Origin: UBA2336 sp049306095
Lineage (GTDB): Bacteria > Bacteroidota > Bacteroidia > Cytophagales > Cyclobacteriaceae
Direction of reading: 5' to 3'
DNA: 64,000 bases
NCBI GenBank assembly: GCA_049306095.1
Contig: JBAQPU010000034.1
Coordinates: 106,045-170,044, forward strand
A model generated the notes under the pieces. The model saw only the letters and a list, made by a program, of their open reading frames with translations. It had not been told where the DNA came from and did not search any database. Positions 60,511 through 64,000 of this stretch are shown here, piece after piece. Position 1 is the first letter of the stretch; every line of letters begins with the position of its first letter. The translations under genes and the position numbers were made by a program.

Positions 60511-60768
60511 ATGAGCCACCAACCTCCTCCCGCTGGCAAAGAACCGTCCTGCATGGAAATGCTGCAGGCCATACTGGATGGCGATGCCACACCCGAACAG
60601 CAGGCGCAATTCAAAGATCACATGGAAGGATGCATGCCATGTTACAAAGAGTATAACCTTGAAATGGTGATTAAAGAATTACTGAAAACAAAATGCTGCG
60701 GCCAATGCGCACCGCCTGAATTGATTGAGCGCATTAAAAGTCAAATCAGTTCAAATACTCCATCCTGA
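60511..60768 (+). CDS. Zinc-binding anti-sigma factor (ZAS type)
   Basis: 85 residues. Motif HMEGCMPC (about 32-39), i.e. H-x3-C-x2-C, with a preceding Cys14 as the fourth ligand; the extra pair KCCGQC is near residue 61-66. In the RsrA family, oxidation of these Cys frees the sigma factor. It lies between the sigma gene (2 bp) and gmk (1-bp overlap). Confidence 0.85.
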   Translation: MSHQPPPAGKEPSCMEMLQAILDGDATPEQQAQFKDHMEGCMPCYKEYNLEMVIKELLKTKCCGQCAPPELIERIKSQISSNTPS

Positions 60769-61337
60769 TGGCGGGTAAAGCAATTATTTTCTGTGCGCCA
60801 TCCGGTTCAGGAAAAACAACTATTGTTAAACATTTATTAAGGAACAATCCCGACCTGGGGTTTTCAATTTCTGCCTCTACCCGCGATAAACGCGGCCGCA
60901 CAGAAGAAGACGGAAAAGACTACCACTTTTTAACCCCTGCTGAATTCAAAGAGAAAATTATGCACGATGAGTTTATTGAGTGGGAGGAAGTGTATGAAGG
61001 AAATTATTATGGCACACTGAAAGCAGAAATCCAGCGTATTTGGGACGGAGGAAAAAATGTAATTTTTGATGTGGATGTAAAGGGTGGTTTAAACCTGAAA
61101 AAATATTTTGGTAAAAAGGCCCTTGCTATTTTTGTGAAAGTCCCCAGCATGGAAATACTGGAACAGCGCTTACGTGGTCGCGGAACAGAATCGCAGGACA
61201 GCTTGTCGAGAAGGTTGTTTAAAGCAAAATTTGAAATGACTTTTCAGGATGAGTTTGATGTGGTGCTGATCAACGAAGATTTGAATCAGTCGCTAGCCGA
61301 AGCGCAACGACTTTATGATGACTTCAAGAGTCATTAG
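60768..61337 (+). CDS. gmk: Guanylate kinase
   Basis: 189 residues. P-loop CAPSGSGKTTIVKHLL (about 9-24), GMP-binding STRDKRGRTEEDGKDYHFL (about 37-55), EWEEVYEGNYYGT, and the Arg-rich lid RLRGRGTESQDSLSRRL. It phosphorylates GMP to GDP with ATP. The start overlaps the anti-sigma stop by 1 bp, so the three genes are probably one operon with nadD behind. Confidence 0.96.
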   Translation: MAGKAIIFCAPSGSGKTTIVKHLLRNNPDLGFSISASTRDKRGRTEEDGKDYHFLTPAEFKEKIMHDEFIEWEEVYEGNYYGTLKAEIQRIWDGGKNVIFDVDVKGGLNLKKYFGKKALAIFVKVPSMEILEQRLRGRGTESQDSLSRRLFKAKFEMTFQDEFDVVLINEDLNQSLAEAQRLYDDFKSH

Positions 61338-61342
61338 CATTG

Positions 61343-61387
61343 AGTCTTGAGTAAAAGCTGTCTCTTCGATATTCAATACTCAGGACT
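61343..61387. repeat. Inverted repeat between gmk and nadD
   Basis: AGTCTTGAGTA (61343-61353) mirrors TACTCAGGACT (61377-61387) with one mismatch. A loose hairpin without a T-run. Confidence 0.4.
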
Positions 61388-61408
61388 AAGTACTCAATAC
61401 AGATTACT

Positions 61409-61993
61409 ATGAAAATAGGCCTCTTCTTCGGTTCGTTTAACCCCATTCACATGGGGCACATGATCATTGCCAACATCATGGCGGAAACGACCGATTTAAA
61501 AAAGGTTTGGTTTGTGGTTACGCCTCAAAACCCTCTTAAGCCAAGCAAAGGGTTGCTGCACGATTTTGACCGGTATGATATGGTACGGGCTGCCGTTTAT
61601 GAAAACCATAAGCTGGAAGTGTCAGATGTGGAGTTCCATTTGCCCAAGCCAAATTACACGATCCATACGCTGGTTCACCTTACAGAAAAACATCCTCAAA
61701 AACAATTTAAAGTAATTATTGGAGAAGATAACCTGGAAAGTTTTACGCGATGGAAAAACTATGATCGTATTGTGGAGGATTATGGTCTCTATGTTTATCC
61801 CCGCCTGACTGGCGCGACCGGTGTAACAAATTCAGAACTTAAACATCACCCCAACGTTAAAATGGTCGATGCGCCCCTGATGGACATTTCCGCTACCTTT
61901 ATCCGAAACTGTATCAAAAAAAATCAATCCGTTCGTTATCTTGTTCCGGATGTGGTAGAGGCAATGATTCGTGATAAAAAATTTTACCGGTAA
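61409..61993 (+). CDS. nadD: Nicotinate-nucleotide adenylyltransferase
   Basis: 194 residues. The nucleotidyltransferase motif FGSFNPIHMGHM (about 7-18), SPxNPxKP as TPQNPLKPS, IIGEDNLESFTRW, and the C-terminal ISATFIRNCIKKNQSVRYLVPDVVEAMI region (about 161-188, the ISxT/S-x-IR motif). It adenylates NaMN in NAD synthesis. 71 bp after gmk. Confidence 0.95.
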   Translation: MKIGLFFGSFNPIHMGHMIIANIMAETTDLKKVWFVVTPQNPLKPSKGLLHDFDRYDMVRAAVYENHKLEVSDVEFHLPKPNYTIHTLVHLTEKHPQKQFKVIIGEDNLESFTRWKNYDRIVEDYGLYVYPRLTGATGVTNSELKHHPNVKMVDAPLMDISATFIRNCIKKNQSVRYLVPDVVEAMIRDKKFYR

Positions 61994-62061
61994 AGCAACG
62001 ATTCCGATTCTGAGCGCATCTGTGTAATAAATTTTAAAGACCCAACCCCGAACGGATCAGC

Positions 62062-64000
62062 ATGATGCTACATCGGTTTCTGTTTTTTCTGACTTGCTTA
62101 TTGGTTACATCCACTGTTCTGGCTCAGGGAGTACGCGGGTTGATTCAATCAGATGAAGGGAAGCCTCTTCCATTTGCCACTATTTTCGTAAAACAACTGG
62201 GCACCGGTACAACAACCAATGCCCAGGGACAATTTGAAATTTTCTGTAACCCGGGTACCTATGACATGGTGTTTCAGTTTTTAGGATATGAAACACAAGA
62301 GAAAAAAATTACCGTACCGCAAGGGTTTGTTGATCTCACCATTGTTTTAAAAAACCAGGCAATTGTTTTACGCAGTGCCATCATCAATTCCAATAATGAA
62401 GATCCAGCGTATACCATCATGCGAAAGGCCATAGCAAAAGCTAAGTATCACACCCAGCAGCTTGACAGTTATTCGGCCAGGGTGTACATGAAGGGTACAG
62501 GAAAACTGGTGGACTACCCGTGGATGGCAAAAAAAATGATCGAAAAAGAAGGTATAAAAAAGAACCAGGCTTTTGTGTCGGAATCGGTAAGCGAAATTAA
62601 TTATACCCGCCCGAATAAATTTGAAGAAAAGGTGATCTCCATTCGAACAGATGGAAAAGATAATAACACGTCACCCACTGGCTTTATCAACGGAAGTTTT
62701 TACGAACCCATTATTGCTGAAACGGTTTCGCCCCTTTCTCCGTCTGCATTTGGCTACTATAAATTTGAATACCTGGGTACGTTCCCCGATCGGGAGTATC
62801 AGGTGAGTGAAATAAAAGTGACTCCACGCCTACGGGGCGACAATGTGGTGGAAGGAAGAATTTTCATTGTAGAAGATTGGTGGAGCATCCACAGTCTGGA
62901 TTTAAACACCATTAAACTGGGCGTAAAAATCAATGTTAAGCAGGTGTATGCGCCCATTGAAGAAAAAGCATGGCTTCCGGTTTCTAATCAATTTAAAATT
63001 GAAGGAAGGTTTTTTGGATTCGAGTTTGTGTACGACTACCTGGCTACGCTGAGCAACTACAAAATCAAGCTGAATCCTAAACTGGTGGTTCCGCAGATGG
63101 AAGTAATTGATGAAAAAATTGAAAAGAAAGAGGCAAAAGCTATTGAAAAGAAGAACAGCAATAAAGTGGAGCAAGACCTTCAGGAACGGTTGGCATCCGG
63201 AAAGGAAATTACCCGGAAAGAATTGAAGCAAGTGATGAAGGAGATGGAGAAGGAAGAATTCAAGCAACAAAAAGAACCGGAAGTTATTTCGGAAACAACG
63301 TATAAGATTGATAGCGGGGCGTATAAAAGTGATTCGGTTTATTGGGCTCAGACACGGCCCGTCCCCTTGAGTGAGGAAGAAGTTATGGGTTACAAAAAAA
63401 TGGATAGCCTGGCGGTGGAAGAACGCAAGAAAGAAGAAGGCGATACTATTAAGCGCGCTAAGAATAACAAGAAGGGATTTCAGCCCTGGGATATTATTAT
63501 TGGCGACACCTATAAGGTATCCAAACATTCCAACCTGCAAATTAAGTTTCCACAAGTTTGGTTTAATACAGTAGAAGGTTTTTACCTCATCTATAAATTG
63601 AATTACGGAATCAACGTACAAGACACCAACCGTACCCGCATCAATATCAGCCCGACTTTCCGGTATGCCTTTTCGCCTCAGGAGCCATCCGGAAATTTGA
63701 ATTTCACTATGCGCAACCGCAAATACCGGTTGGAGGTAGAAGGAGGAAGATACATCAATCAGTACAATCATGATGAACCTATTCTTCCTGTTGTGAATAC
63801 ATTTATGACGCTCTTCCTGGAAGAAAACCTGATGAAAATTTATGAGCGCGACTATATAGATGTACTCTATCGAAATCGAATCAATAGGAAGTACACAGTT
63901 GAAACCAACTTTTCGTGGGCCGAGCGAAGAGAACTTACTAACAATACCAACTATAAATGGGTAAACCGCGATAAAATTGAAGGGTATACACCTAACGCAC
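62062..64000 (+). CDS. DUF5686/CarboxypepD_reg outer-membrane protein, 3' end cut by window edge
   Basis: 646 residues seen from ATG 62062 (a second ATG follows at once). A signal peptide (about 1-22), a CarboxypepD_reg domain (about 23-110; GLIQSDEGKPLPFATIFVKQLG), then the DUF5686 region with long beta strands and Lys/Glu-rich helical insert (about 353-410). The C-terminus probably forms an outer-membrane barrel like other DUF5686 proteins of about 800-870 residues. Role unknown. Confidence 0.88.
   Translation, partial: MMLHRFLFFLTCLLVTSTVLAQGVRGLIQSDEGKPLPFATIFVKQLGTGTTTNAQGQFEIFCNPGTYDMVFQFLGYETQEKKITVPQGFVDLTIVLKNQAIVLRSAIINSNNEDPAYTIMRKAIAKAKYHTQQLDSYSARVYMKGTGKLVDYPWMAKKMIEKEGIKKNQAFVSESVSEINYTRPNKFEEKVISIRTDGKDNNTSPTGFINGSFYEPIIAETVSPLSPSAFGYYKFEYLGTFPDREYQVSEIKVTPRLRGDNVVEGRIFIVEDWWSIHSLDLNTIKLGVKINVKQVYAPIEEKAWLPVSNQFKIEGRFFGFEFVYDYLATLSNYKIKLNPKLVVPQMEVIDEKIEKKEAKAIEKKNSNKVEQDLQERLASGKEITRKELKQVMKEMEKEEFKQQKEPEVISETTYKIDSGAYKSDSVYWAQTRPVPLSEEEVMGYKKMDSLAVEERKKEEGDTIKRAKNNKKGFQPWDIIIGDTYKVSKHSNLQIKFPQVWFNTVEGFYLIYKLNYGINVQDTNRTRINISPTFRYAFSPQEPSGNLNFTMRNRKYRLEVEGGRYINQYNHDEPILPVVNTFMTLFLEENLMKIYERDYIDVLYRNRINRKYTVETNFSWAERRELTNNTNYKWVNRDKIEGYTPNA

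Noticed and set aside
62902..63771. 289-residue open frame on the minus strand
   Set aside because: It is fully inside the DUF5686-type gene, is rich in Phe/Leu/His as expected for an antisense frame, and has no recognisable domain.

Overview
The window is chromosomal DNA of a member of the phylum Bacteroidota, probably order Cytophagales. The support is the TAnnTTTG-type -7 promoter boxes, the lack of clear Shine-Dalgarno sites, CarboxypepD_reg/TonB-type surface proteins, WbqC-like and LytTR genes, an IntDOT-like integrase and a CTnDOT-type RteC-like protein. No species can be named from sequence alone. No rRNA, CRISPR array or transposase gene was seen.

Left chromosomal flank (1-11187): an extradiol dioxygenase cut by the window edge, a TPR lipoprotein, ClpC, a WbqC-like protein, a Sua5/YciO-type protein, MltG, a hotdog thioesterase, a YihY/BrkB membrane protein and a TlpA-like thioredoxin. 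These are ordinary core genes.

Integrated element (about 11188-35394, 24 kb): it lies in the 3' end of tRNA-Ser(UGA). A 28-bp direct repeat, containing the last 16 nt of the tRNA, bounds it. Its right arm holds a recombination and replication module, all on the minus strand: tyrosine integrase, RteC-like protein, Xis-like protein, HTH replication protein, DnaC-like ATPase and Pif1-like helicase. Its left arm holds a small phage-like cassette (253-aa protein, DUF5675 protein, two holin-like proteins), an SRAP-domain protein and about 0.9 kb of repetitive, apparently structured non-coding DNA. The centre is a defence island: a type I restriction-modification system in one operon with an AbiE toxin-antitoxin pair, a Panacea-antitoxin/RelE-like toxin pair with a visible operator, and a CBASS operon. 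The CBASS operon has a Cap15-type effector, a DncV-like CD-NTase and an E2-like protein. Two further genes precede these: a membrane coiled-coil protein and an HNH nuclease with a C-terminal glycine zipper. I saw no relaxase, type IV secretion, terminase or portal gene, so how the element moves between cells is unknown.

Right chromosomal flank (35467-64000): envelope and housekeeping genes. They include a DUF4239 protein, an Ig-like secreted protein, an alkyltransferase-like protein without the reactive Cys, a sodium:solute symporter, ClpS, RecR, an aspartate aminotransferase, a cluster of very small genes, a LytS/LytTR two-component pair, a DUF885 zincin, a nucleoside transporter, a cyclophilin, two ECF sigma factor/partner loci, a glycosyltransferase, Gmk, NadD and a DUF5686-type protein cut by the right edge.

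The strongest candidates for new biology are the five-gene CBASS-type operon with its HNH-glycine-zipper and membrane coiled-coil genes, the repetitive non-coding region at 15188-16062, and the left-arm cassette of unknown function.
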